From contig OZ059895.1 in assembly GCA_964057225.1 (NCBI GenBank), positions 19,099,688 through 19,163,687 of the forward strand: a DNA stretch of 64,000 bases, in the 5' to 3' direction. The stretch comes from Auanema rhodensis (lineage: Eukaryota; Nematoda; Chromadorea; Rhabditida; Rhabditidae). Positions 39,103-51,203 of the stretch are shown piece by piece (the stretch's first letter is position 1; each line of letters begins with the position of its first letter). The notes beneath the pieces are model-generated. The model saw nothing but the letters and a program-made list of their open reading frames with translations, made no database searches and was not told the origin of the DNA. The position numbers were made by a program, and so were the translations under genes.

Positions 39103-39167
<65 letters not shown>

Positions 39168-42100
39168 GCTTACTATAACATCTCGTTTGAAGCTTCATTT
39201 TCATCTTCTTTATAATTTGAATATATTCGTATTTAATTGATGAATCTTTGCATCAAAATCATCTACTGATTATTGTCATCTATCATCATTTCTCTTTTGT
39301 CTCTGTTGAGAAAATGCTGTTTGTTCAAGCTTCATCATACTGCGTTCCCTTCCAGCTACCTTTTAGCTTTTTCGTTCTCATTCTTGTTTTGTCTTCTCTA
39401 CCCCTTTTCTTTCTGTCTATCTTACTCTCATTCCATTTTACTCTCATTTTCTCTCTTTCCCCCTCTGTTTCTCCCTATCGTCATTCTTCAAATATCAAAA
39501 GAAAAATTAGTTTAATCATCAAGGCAATTACTTTAGTCTCTTTTCATTCATGGTTAAAGTCTTGATTATTACAGCTATCCGAGAATCAGATGACACGTCG
39601 TGGATCAGACGGTATGAACATATCGTCCACATTTGAAGCTGCTGTAGCAGAAAAACAACAGCAAGGTGTTGGTCGTCATGAACGGTAAAAAACTTATCAT
39701 CAATTATAATTTTTCATTCATATTTTTTTGGAAACTTTATTTTTAAACGCAATTGAACTTTTTATTCACTTATATGCCTCATAATCACTAATATTTTCAG
39801 ATATGCTGCTCATATTCCCGTTCATCGTAGTGATGTCAGTGGGCGTCAAAGTGCTACAAGTGTTGATAGCTCTCAAAGGTAACTCGTTTCTTCATATTCT
39901 TTCAAATTCAACTTATTTTTACAACAAGAAAAATTTTGGAAGATTTGCTCACATCACTAAGGTCTTATATTTGCAAAAAAAAAATTCCCGCATTCAGAGT
40001 ATCATTTGAAACTTTCCTTTATCACATATATCATTAAACTTTCATATCGACTGACTTTCTCTCCAATGTCATCTGACATAAGAACATCACAAGCATTTTA
40101 GCCTCATGTTCGTGATCTTTTCCTATTTACTTAGAATAACTACGCATGATATTGAATTTCTTTCTGAAATTCACTACTTTTTTTTACAAGATTTCTTATT
40201 TTATTAATCATTATTCTCAAAATTCTTTATCCGGGTGCATCCTATAATGGCTCAAATTTTCTTGCTTACCAGGTAAAGTATAACTCTTATTTCAATATGA
40301 TAAACAACTTAAAAGTGTGTAAATAGTATAATATTATTAAGTTTCAAATATACTTTGATGAGAATTGAAAAAAATTAGAATTACTTACTCACATAAGAAA
40401 TCAGCTATATGCCTCGAGATTCTCTCTGGAGTGTAAACTTTTAGACGAGAAGCAACTGTCTTTGAGTGTGTTGCGTCACTTCTCAACTGTTTCAAGCAGT
40501 ACTAACATATTCTATTATCTAATTGATTAGTATCATTAATTATATTATATAATCAAGCTATAATGATTATATTCGAACACCAAACGTAAGCTGTTCAATG
40601 AAAAAAGGCAATGTCATATTTGGTGATACTGTCACCTACGGCTCTCATCATTGCATTGTATTTTTCATTTTTGTTTTTTTCTTTTCGTCCAAATTCGCGA
40701 CTACCCATGATAGAAGCAAAGTGGTGAATAGTTATTTATATATATATATATATATATATACATATATACATATAGTTAAAAATATAATTATAACTAGTAC
40801 ATATGCATTATTTTGGAATTTTCAAAATTAATTAAATATTTATGATTAAAATAGTTTATCTTCTTATTTTCTCCCATTTTTACAGCGGTGTTCTTGAAAC
40901 AGCCACGAAGCAATTGGACCAAGTCATCGATCAGGCTCGTCATCGACACCACCAGCATCGAAGCAAATTCAAGGAAGCCATTGACTATTTAGATCAAATT
41001 TTTGAAGATTTGAAAAAAGAATGCGAGGTTAGCATATTAAACAAATAGTTAAAACATATTTTTAATATGTTTTTCCTGATGTGTAAAAAACTTATCTTTA
41101 CTTTAGCCTTCGGAGGAAGCTACTGTATCCGCAAAATCATCAAAAATCGCATCAGCGAAAAAGGATCAAAGTTCAATAACGTAAGCTTTATGATGAAATA
41201 TTTTCTTTTTAAATTAATCGGACTCTTCTTTTTTTATTTTTCTCGATCGCTCAACTTCCCACCAAATAGTTTATTTTTAAATTTATCCATTTTTCTATGA
41301 CTTCCACTATTTTTTCGTGACAACTCAACTGATTTTGAACATTGGATCACACGTGATATGAGTTCCAATGTACTTGAAAATCGAAAATGAACATTTCAGA
41401 GAATTTTAAGTACTAATTTGATTTTTAAATTTTCAATTTCGCTAAATTTCTGTGAAACCTATGGTTGTCACACGTGAACGTTTTGAGAAATATAGCAGAT
41501 GTTTCGATACATTTCTGCTATATATCGTTCTTAGAAACCTATTGTATGTCCTGATTCTTTTCTTTATTTTTTTGCTTTTGGGACATTTTATTTCAATTTT
41601 TTTCAGAAAGCATTCCCAAGCTGCAAACAAGCAATCTATATCGTCTCCGCAGTCATTAAAAACAAATAGTTTGCCAACTCGTGGAAGCAAGAATAAATTC
41701 GCAAAGGTTTGTACAAGCAAATAATTGCTATATAGAATATATCAAATAGTTAATATGATAAACGTATTAATTAGATATAAATAATGAGATTTTTAAATTT
41801 TTTTTTAAATTTTTAAATTTTAGTCCGTTCGCAATGCTTGACTTTAAAACTGAATTTCATCTTTTTTCTTTTACAGCCACCATCTCCTCTGGACGTTGTA
41901 ATCACAGCGGATACCGCATCTTCAAATAGCCTCAAGACATCAAAACCTTCAAAAGATTCATCAGAGCCACCTGCTGAATACGCCGTTACAGAAACAATTG
42001 TGTTACCCAAAAAGACTGATAAACTGGATTTCACTCGAAGGTAAATATTTACCAAACGTTATAATTTAGCACCAAATTATAAATAAACAACAATCATTTT

Positions 42101-44058
42101 GCAGATGGCTACAAGACGACTTACTGTCTATTGCACATCAAGGGCCAGTTAACCTTATTCCAGACTCGGTACGTTTCAAACTTTATTATGCCTATCAGGG
42201 AAATTTCTTATAAACACTATCGCATTAAATATTATATCATATAAAATTATAAATTAACCTTAAATTTTAATATTTTGCATGTGGTATTACTGCAACAATA
42301 ACGTGGACACACTTCCTCACGTGAATACGTCATTTTTCATTTCAAATCTTTTGCTTGCGGCTGTGTTTTATATAAAATATTCATTTCATTTTTAATATTT
42401 CAAATGTTTATGAGATTCATTTTAGGGTATTTATGGTGATGAAGATGAGCATTCTCTCGGTAGCTGTTCAGCTGAAGTTGCTGCTATAAACATTGAAAAG
42501 ATACGTAAGACAAGGTATGTACTATACATTTATTATTATTATTTTCTTTTCTTAATAATATCTGTTTAATTATGTATATTGCATTCAGTAAACAACCTCA
42601 AATAGTTTTACCACCCGGTCAACCGGCTCCAATTAGACCACAACCGTTCAGACCTCAACCTGGTTATATCAGCACTCCTGGATCTAGTAACGGGTAAGAC
42701 TTAGTATATACTAAAAACTAATATATTTATTCAATTTCTTACTTATATTAGAACTCGTCATTTTCCTTTGGATTATGATAATCAGTTGAATGGTTCCTCG
42801 TTACAACGGGTAGCATCTTTTGATCATATGGCAGCTGAAAAGAGGTTATACGATAGTCATCATTGGCGATCAGGTTCCCAGGTGATTATTCTTTGATTTT
42901 TAATGTTCTGTTCTTGAAAATGAAATACTTGTTTTTTTTATTCAGGAACCATACCACACTCTGCAATCTGTTCGTTCGGATGACAGTAGACCATCACCAT
43001 CAGCATTCCATGCACTAGGCAACCGTGGTAGTAGCTTAAGAGCATCGCTGCGATCACTACCGGATGCTTCTGTTGTTCGAACTAATTCTGTTGGACGCCG
43101 AACACAACAACAACCACCGATGTCCATTGATCAACTTGTTGCAGATTTGGAACTTAATACCGATACGCATGTAATAATTATACATAACCGCTAACCAATC
43201 TTGCTAAAAACAGAGATTTACAATTTGTATTTAGACGTTAACACCAACTGATAAACGTAGATCCTTCCCAACTACGTTAGACACAGCTGATATCCAAACA
43301 TCTTCCTCTCGGAATCATTCTTCTCAGAGAGATCGATCATCAGGGTAAACAAATATCAGCTTTATTTTATAACCAAAAATAATTGTGCTTTGTTCAGTAG
43401 CAAAATAGCTATATTAAACAAAATAAAAAAAGAACAATTATTATTCAAACGTTTTAGATCTGGGGTACGAACATCCTATCATGCACCATCAAATCAACAG
43501 AAAACCAGCTCTTCATCTCGAGTATGTTTCAACACATACATACGCAGACATATTTCTATAATTGTAAAACTGATTTTTTATTGAAATTTCTTTATAGTAT
43601 CATAATTCAAATCAAAAAGGATTGGATGAAGTAACATCATTGCTCAATACTGTTGTTGGTGATATGAATAATAGTAACGTCCAGTTACGACGAAAGCAAC
43701 AGCAACAGTCTCAGCAACAACAACCAGTTAACGGAAGTAAGCTTTAACAGTACTTAATTTTGGCTTTATTTACTGTCAAATCTTTCAGATCAAATGAATC
43801 CTTTTGAAACAATTAATCAGGAAAAAATCAATCCAAGCCGTGTTGAGGCTATGCACAATATGTTCGAGCGTGGAGGAAGCAAAAAACCTAATTCAAACAG
43901 CAACAACAGCAATAACAATAACAATAATCGCTCAGGTTCGTTTGACTAATTTGTTGTTGTTTGATTAGTTTATAATTAATCATCTCATACTTAGAGTTCA
44001 GAATAATTTATGACTTAATTTTAAAAAAACGAAACAGAACTAGTATCGTGTCTACAGC

Positions 44059-44094
<36 letters not shown>

Positions 44095-45984
44095 ATGAGA
44101 TTGAATAACGTGTAGAATTAACTAATGGCTTAGTGATATTCTTTTTTATTTCAAAAATCAAAAATTGGGCAATCTTTAATTCCAGAACAGCTTTACTGCT
44201 GATCGTTGTTGTTGTTCTTATCAGCTATGAATCAGAAGGTTATATTCGTAATGAGAGCCAGAATCTTCAAATTATAATAACTATTTATACATATGTAAGC
44301 TATATGTATATCGTATATGCTAAGCGTTAACTTTATTCACTTAATTTTTGAAGATTTTAATCTTTTTGAACTTTCATTTTATATTTTTGTTAATCATCTT
44401 GTTTTATTTTTTTCAGTTTCAACAATCATTGCATATATTTCACTACCTTTATTAGTTATTATCAATATTTTAACCATAGTTTACAATTAATTCCTGAAAT
44501 ATATTTTTGACATAGTTAGCATAGCTAATATACGGAGAAGTCTACAACGTAACATGCCCATATCACATTATGCACTGCTTTTCTGCGCACATTGTTGTTC
44601 CTACACGAAAGAAATATTTTTGTTCCGATTTTAAATTGTCCGAAGAATATATGTTCTGTTTCAAAGTCATATTCCAGCTTTTTTTTTGTTTTCGCTTACT
44701 AAATTTAAGTTGTTATATGCTTTAGAGTAGCTTAAGTTATAATATCTCACAAGCATTAGTTGTTGTTATCTATGTTAATTTTCAATCTTAGTCCTTCGTA
44801 AAACATATTATTTTATAGGTAATTTAAATAACTCTGGATGGCGTGCGGCTGGTCCACAGCCATTCCGCCGTATTCAGTCGTCGTCGTCGCAACATCAGTC
44901 ACAGTTGCAGCCACAATTGAAACCTCACTCGCAACACTTCGATGAAGACAGCTATTATGATATTGCAGAATTTGCTGTTAAACCATACAGGGTAATATTA
45001 ACTATATTTTCATAATTTATATTTGCAATATTATAATCCAGAAAGTCTCACCTCCACGTCAAGTCATGCAGACGACGTCAGTTCGAAAATCTTCACCATC
45101 TAGAGATTCTACGCCGGCTTATCCATCTAGCCAACCACCATTATTTCCACCAACATCCAACACCACGCGAAATGGTACATACTATCTATACTATGCATAT
45201 CTCAAAGAGTATGTACATTTTTCCTTCAGGTTCAGCTACATCATCTACCAACGGTGGATATTATTCATCTAGCAGCTCAATGGCCGGCGGCACAAATGGA
45301 AATCAAGTAAACAGGCGAAGCTCACTAGTTGGACATCAATCCATCTCATCACGTGCACCATCAGTTGATGATGAAGATGATGGATTCTATGATAATATTG
45401 GCGTAGTAAGACTTTCAAATTCACTAATGATAACCGACTATCTAAACTACTTTTCTTGCATAGTTTCAAATTTTTCAATTATAGTATGATGATCGAAGAT
45501 ATTCACATGGCTCTGATATGGATGTCAACTTTACTTCGTCTAGACCACCCGGTAATGGAAATGCTAAGAGTACACGCATTGGAAGCTTCCTACGTAAGAT
45601 AGGAGGTCGAACCAATCGACCACCCGGAAGTGCAGCAAGTCTGATTTCTCTTAACAAGGTTATTTATTTAAGAAAGCACTTTTGCCTTTTTTCAATTTCA
45701 ATCATACTAACCATGCTTCAGGTTGCTAATGAAACTCCAATTCAACAAGGAATTTTACAAAAAAGCAACAGCATGAGTTCTGAACCTTGGAAAAATCATA
45801 TTCTGCAACCGAGTAAGTTTAATTACAAAAATACTGGTATCAGCCATGCTTTATTCTGAATCAGAAGTTTTATAACTCTCTATTCTTTCTAGCAAGTGCA
45901 AAAGCAGAGCGTGGAAGCAGCAATGGATTAGGTACTCGTCTGAAAAATACTCTTTTTGGCTCAAAGAAACGTCTCAACGGATAA
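28388..45984 (+). CDS. Very large Ser/Arg-rich, mostly disordered protein (about 50 exons)
   Basis: I could join about 50 short exons in phase into roughly 2,000 residues, from MSTTGHYHRR at 28388 to LFGSKKRLNG and TAA at 45984. The first 450 residues are Ser/Arg/Thr-rich (for example RRASSSRRGSLSQTSDID at about 30950). Residues about 450-900 are Lys/Ser/Pro-rich. One confident coiled coil lies at 40886-41026 (ETATKQLDQVIDQARHRHHQ and IDYLDQIFEDLKKECE). Gln- and Asn-runs occur at 43690-43930, acidic Asp/Glu stretches at 45365-45395, and a basic C-terminal end (GTRLKNTLFGSKKR). No enzyme or known interaction domain is visible and I do not recognise the family; a cytoskeletal adaptor is a guess from composition. 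Introns range from about 40 nt to over 1.5 kb. Phase-keeping joins such as 32068 to 32385 support a single gene. Polyadenylation signal AATAAA lies near 46194. Splitting into two genes cannot be ruled out. Confidence 0.7.
34818..34870 (+). repeat. tRNA-derived element (SINE-like or decayed tRNA)
   Basis: An A-box-like TGGCGCTGTGG (34818-34828) and a perfect B-box GGTTCGATTCC (34860-34870) are spaced as in a Pol III internal promoter. A CGC/GCG D-stem around TGTGGTAAA can form, but the anticodon and acceptor stems do not pair, so it is not a working tRNA. It sits inside an intron of the large gene (34704-35336), same strand. A T-run that might end transcription is near 34955. Confidence 0.55.
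36295..36615. repeat. GA-rich purine tract in an intron of the large gene
   Basis: Two GA-rich blocks (36300-36375 and 36540-36615) flank a unique segment; open frames on both strands here are composition artefacts. It is part of a 1.6-kb intron (about 36098-37760). Confidence 0.7.
39106..39164. repeat. (CT)n microsatellite
   Basis: Perfect CT dinucleotide repeat of 59 bases within an intron of the large gene. Confidence 0.95.
40737..40775. repeat. (TA)n microsatellite
   Basis: TA dinucleotides with two ACA interruptions, intronic in the large gene. Confidence 0.85.
44062..44091. repeat. (TA)n microsatellite
   Basis: About 30 bases of pure TA repeat in the intron between the Asn-run exon and the next exon at 44819. 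Confidence 0.9.
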
Positions 45985-46761
45985 AATGTTCTCTTTTTTG
46001 AGACTCAAAGAAAAGAAAATGAACAATCTGTTCCGGTTCCTGTTCTTGTTTTTTTTACTGTTTTCTATTACATGTTCATTACATCCAGTCTCAACTGTTA
46101 TAATTATATATCATTTTTATTTGCCAAGAAAACTGTTATGTTAGACAAACTACTCACGTGTCTTCCACAAAGTCTTGCTTTCCTTTTTGTTCTAATAAAT
46201 AAATGATTCAATCACATTTAAATGATAGTGTCTTGTTCTCATTTTAACTTTCTTCTTCCCAACTCATTTTCCTATCTTTTAAGTCTTGTCCGTTTTTCTA
46301 GCTTGTTTTCATTTTCCAAATATGTATATGTATACTTATTTTATTTTATTTTGTTATTTACTATATATTATAAAAATTATTTTATTTTGTTTAGATTTCT
46401 GTATTCTATCAACAATGATAATCAGAAAAGTTAAAGTACGTATGTGTTTAATGATACATTATGCATGAATATTACTTATACAAGGTACTGCAACCAATAG
46501 ACAAGAGAAGAAGTATGAAATAAATCTGAGATTAGCAGATTTACATTAAGATGTAAGCTAAGAGTACAATAGACGTGAAAAATTACAATCGAGCACTGAA
46601 CCGAGTAGAACGGCCAAAACATAACAAAATATGAAATATGTCAGACATAATACACCGTTTTGGAATGTTTTGAGATCACTTTTTAACATAAATTTTTGTA
46701 TAAATCAATCAAAAAATGAACTAACACAAAAACATTTAAGAAAAAAGTCGTCATTGTTAAA
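45985..46761. other. Tail-to-tail intergenic spacer
   Basis: 3' flank between the large gene (+) and the RGM homologue (-). It holds AATAAA at about 46194 and AT-rich sequence; no gene is supported. Confidence 0.5.
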
Positions 46762-48549
46762 TCAAATCAATAAAAACAAAAAAACATTGACGAAAACACT
46801 AATTACAAGTCTATAAGATTGTTGTGATGATACGTTATTTGTAAAACAATTATTAAACTCTGATATCGAATTATTATTTTTGATTGGTTCCTGTAAAAGA
46901 CGACGACGTCCCGTGATATAGTGATAATGAAGAGGAAAAACTCTTTGGAAGTCATGTTGTGCATGAACAGTATTAGATAAAACGTTTTCATTACCTAGAA
47001 AAAACATAACATTCGTCTTTTAAAGAATCAAAAATCAATTTTCTTGTTAGTGTTTATCGAATTGGATTTGAAAGCTTTTACCTGTCAGAAGTAGATCATA
47101 CGTGCATGTGTCTAAGAATGAATCCGTCACATTGTTGATTAGACATTTTTCTAAAAACGTTGTAATTCAATAGATGCATATATTTGAATAAATTCACAAA
47201 CCTAAAGCTAAGGATAAAGGAATTTTGATTGGAACTGAATAACATTGACTAAATGTTTCTGGCATTGATATGGTCGAAGTAAGCGGAACAACATAGTCGG
47301 GGCGACATCCAGATGTGCATAGTTGCTGAGTTGATGAGACAGAAGCGCCTGACTGTAATGTTGCTTATAACGTTTGTTAAAGATTTTGTTTTAAAGCATT
47401 ACATGTAACACAAACTGTATCGAACGAATTGAAACACTGAGGTAGTTGCCTTGCTTTCTTATATGTATAGAAGAATCAATATATCTCAAATTCAATTCTA
47501 TATAACTGGATGATTGACGTAATACCTGAATTTTTTTTTTGAAGAAAGAACATGCATGAGAAAAAATTGTTCTAATTCAAACTTTCGAAGGTTCAAAGGT
47601 AAAAACTTGCTTATACAAACCTCAATTGCTCTCCGATTACCATCCACATTAATAGCAGTTGTGCCATCAACAAACGAAATTGGAAGATTATTATCACTAT
47701 ATGAAGCAGAATAAGTTAATTGTTTTGTTAATGTACAATTATGTGGCCGGAGAATCACAGTTACCTAAATTTAGAGAAAATAAAGAAATATACTTGCGAG
47801 GTTTGTAAGATATACATGACTTATGAAGGATTTATAAGGATGTTTATTCATCCAGGTGTTTGTAATTTGAACTAAGAAATATCTGAATGATGACAATTAT
47901 TTAATCTGAAACAGAAAATTCGTACCTATTATCAATTACAGCTTGAGATCCTGGATCTGAGCACGAATTCCATAATCCATCAAATCTACGAACATGTAGT
48001 TGTCCATAGACAGCACAGTATCGAATGTTTCGCTGAGCGGGAGCCGGTAAGAAATGACATCTAATAATAAAAAACAAAATATAAAAATTGAAGCAGTTCA
48101 CAACAAAGGTAATACCTGTTATGATCATATTTTGATATTGAACGTATCTGGAAATTAGCACATTTCAGGTCTTTCCATTGCTTTTTCATTAAATATTCAA
48201 GTGAATGAAACTGTAGATGGCCACGACAGAATGGCAAACTGTCATTCAAGCATTTAATATATGTTTGTAGTACCTGCAAAGAAAATTCATAGTCAATAAG
48301 TACTCTGATAAAATGAGTAATTTTGAGACTTACTTGGCAATAGCGTTCTGATGATGCTTCCACCAAATACTCATACTCCTTTGTTTTTGAATACGTTTTT
48401 GAACAATCTTCTACTTTACAACTTTTGAATGCTTCAATAAATATAATAAATTCAACAAATTAACTAATTAATATATTCATACCATTGATGGAATGACAGC
48501 AAACAATGTAAATCAAAATGAAATGAATTGGCCAGCCATTTGCCAACAT
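46762..48549 (-). CDS. drag-1: Repulsive guidance molecule (RGM/hemojuvelin) homologue
   Basis: RGM proteins are GPI-anchored co-receptors that sharpen BMP signalling; the C. elegans member is DRAG-1. The first exon (48483-48549) encodes a signal peptide (MLANGWPIHFILIYIVCCHS). The N-terminal RGM domain follows (SCKVEDCSKTYS, SSERYCQ, LNDSLPFCRGHLQFHS), then the partial von Willebrand type D domain (RYCAVYGQLHVRRFDGLW, SQAVIDNRY, NNLPISFVDGTTAINVDG, and the Cys-rich LCTSGCRPDY). The last exon ends in a hydrophobic stretch (LVISVFVNVFLFLLI, TGA at 46762), as expected for a GPI-attachment signal. Joins are in phase (for example LLLTG|NENVLS across about 47000-47080). The family's GDPH autocleavage motif reads GQLH here (47994-48005). 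Length and order are otherwise normal. The ATG at 48549 is preceded by a short upstream ATG-TAA. Confidence 0.88.
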
Positions 48550-51203
48550 TTAGGGCAGCATATTCAACTAATGCATTCAACTTGCCTACAGGGCTGAAAC
48601 AATAATATATTAGATTCAAAAACTTATATGTTAAATTTCAAAAAGTTCGAACATATAGTCTTCAAAATAAAATAGGTATAGATTGTTTTTTATTATATTT
48701 AAACGAAAAAAATAATCTGATAAGACGAAAACACACTTTAATTTGATAAAGAAATGGAGATTATTTCTTGAAAATCAAACATTATTCAGATATATCTTAA
48801 TTTTTAAAACACAAATTTTTAAAAAAATCTTAGTCTTATACTGCATCTTAAACTGCAAATGAAAATGAAACAATTTTCTTTTTTAATGGGACTCATTGTC
48901 AAATCTTTAGAATAAAGAAAACATTCTTATCTTTCGATAATGAAAAGCTATTGATAGGAGCATTAAAAGAATTCATAAATTTGACGGTCAGTTTTTCCTT
49001 CTCCCTTCCCCTCACTACCTTCTATACTCTTCTTACTACCTCCTCCATACATATATACAAATATTGTAGATATACATATACAACAAACCAAATGAGATAA
49101 AAAAATTATAAAACTGTTTTTGGAAAATTGCTAAAGGTCGATAACACATTGTTCTTAAGAAGGAATAATTTGAAAAAATATAATATTTTTTACGGGCGTT
49201 TATATTTTAGAACAACATCCGGAAAGTCATTGGGAGACTATCCCATTTACATGAAGAATATGTCTAAACAGAGAAACAAAATAAAGAAATTAGTTAGGCT
49301 GATGAATTGAAAGAACAGAATATGTCCACCTGTTTTTCTTTTGTTAAAAACTGAAGAAGACATTACTACATGTGGTCATTTACTTTTTTTGGTGAAAACC
49401 GACAGCTATTCATTTTCTTTTGATGTAGCCGTTACAAGTATCTCATAGTCGTCAGACAGCTGACAGAATTACAAGGGAAAATGATTTTAAATGAGGACAT
49501 AGATTATAAAATGAATATTTTTCCTTTCATGGTGAACAATGAATCATAATCAGAAGACACAGTCAAAAAGAAAGAGGCACAGCTTAGGGCAAGGCCTGAA
49601 GAACGGAGATATAAAAAAAGACGAGTGTATCAGACAGATACGTAAAAAATGAAAAGAAGATTGATGGTAAGACATATATATATATACATATATATAGCTA
49701 AGTGTATATACTTGACTGTTTTACAATTAAGAAAAAAGCCTTAAAAACGTTTGTGGTGTCTCGCTTAAGTTACATATGGTTATATATTCAATATATATAT
49801 ATATATATGTGCTTGTAGAGTGGAAATTATTTCAAACATGTAATTTTGGATAGAAAATGAGCTAATATGATAGACAACTGATGCGCCGATCGTTGACTGA
49901 ATCTGAATGACAAACGTCTTAGTTAGCAACATGATTGATTATCTTAAATCATATTGTCGACAGAAAAATTACCCGGCACGCCTTTAACGTCTTCTAAAAT
50001 CGATTAATTGATTGATTGATTAAAGATATCATATAAATATATAATTTAATAAAGACAAAATTTAGAAAACATGAAAAATAATATTATAATTATCATAAAA
50101 TTGAATAATATATCTTGTAGAAGCTATAGTCAGTGATATTATTGAGTTAAAATTGAAAAGCATTCTCTGTTCGGCATTGAGTGAAAGGCAAACGATATTA
50201 TCGATTGAAATGATAAGAAGGAGATGGAAAAGAAGAGTCCGGAGATGAACAAACAGCTACAGATTGTCAGGCCTCTCGTCTTACCAATATCATCAATGTG
50301 CTTTTCTCATGCTCATCATCTTCGCTTCGGTGTGGAACCGTGAGCACGAAGATAAACTTTCAAAGCAACATGACTGCGAATCTTTGTTTCAAGTCAATTC
50401 ACACATGTAATAATCTCTAAATTAAAAAAAAGTTATCTACCAGATCACAAAGTATATAACAGTTTTTGATTAATCTCTGGCTTCTATAAATGTACTCCGA
50501 TTATGCTTGTGAAGTTCACATAGAAGATGTTTACTTTTTGAAGAAAAAAAAGGCAAAACTTAAAAACACAACCGCTTCTTATTCCCTTCACATAATTAAA
50601 TGAACAATACTAATACCTCAATACTTCACTCATTATTATTCTTATTTTTATAAGAATATTACCCTAGTGTATGTTATATTCCTACCCTATGGCATACAAA
50701 ATTGAATGGTATAGATTGGCACATTATTATGCAATCCCCGATGGTAATATTAAATAGGACTATTCAAAACTTTTAGAGGCTTTGCTGGCTTATTATTGTT
50801 TTCCATGAAAACATTTGATGGGAAAAAAAGACGCTAACTTACGAGCTTGTCTTTATAGTTCGCCAAGCATTGCATCTTTGTTAATATGCGCCCTACTTTA
50901 AATGAAATTGGTTATATTATATTATTCCTATGTGAGTATTCTTTAATATCACTTATATTAATTATATTTTCTTCCTTCATTCATTTAATTGCCCTATATG
51001 CATATCTGAGCCAAAATGGTTGGGGAATGACCTATATCTTATCGGCGCATCAGGCATTTTCTTGTACTGCAAGTATTGGCGCGAAAATGTAGCGTTCAAA
51101 AACCAAGATGCTGTCCCTACCAAAACTGCTAAATTTATGCGTATTTTTATGTTTATTTGTTGATATGTTTTGTAATTACGTTTATTATTTCAGTGTTTTC
51201 ACA
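48550..51203. other. 2.65-kb divergent intergenic region
   Basis: Lies between the start codons of the RGM homologue (-) and cdt-1 (+). It contains (TA)n tracts at 49676-49697 and 49790-49809 and an E2F-type site near its 3' end. No coding exon is supported: the frame at 50886-51092 is hydrophobic but has no codon-like bias. Confidence 0.5.
51076..51087 (+). promoter_or_regulatory. E2F/DP-type binding site upstream of cdt-1
   Basis: TTGGCGCGAAAA matches the E2F consensus (TTTSSCGC on one strand; here GCGCGAAA read directly). It lies 117 bases before the cdt-1 ATG. CDT1 is an E2F target at G1/S in other animals, so the location makes sense. CG-rich 12-mers are rare in this AT-rich window. A second, weaker TCGGCGC lies near 51041. 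Confidence 0.6.

Noticed and set aside
50886-51092. Hydrophobic 68-codon frame before cdt-1
   Set aside because: It overlaps the promoter region with the E2F site. There is no acceptor/donor context and no family similarity.
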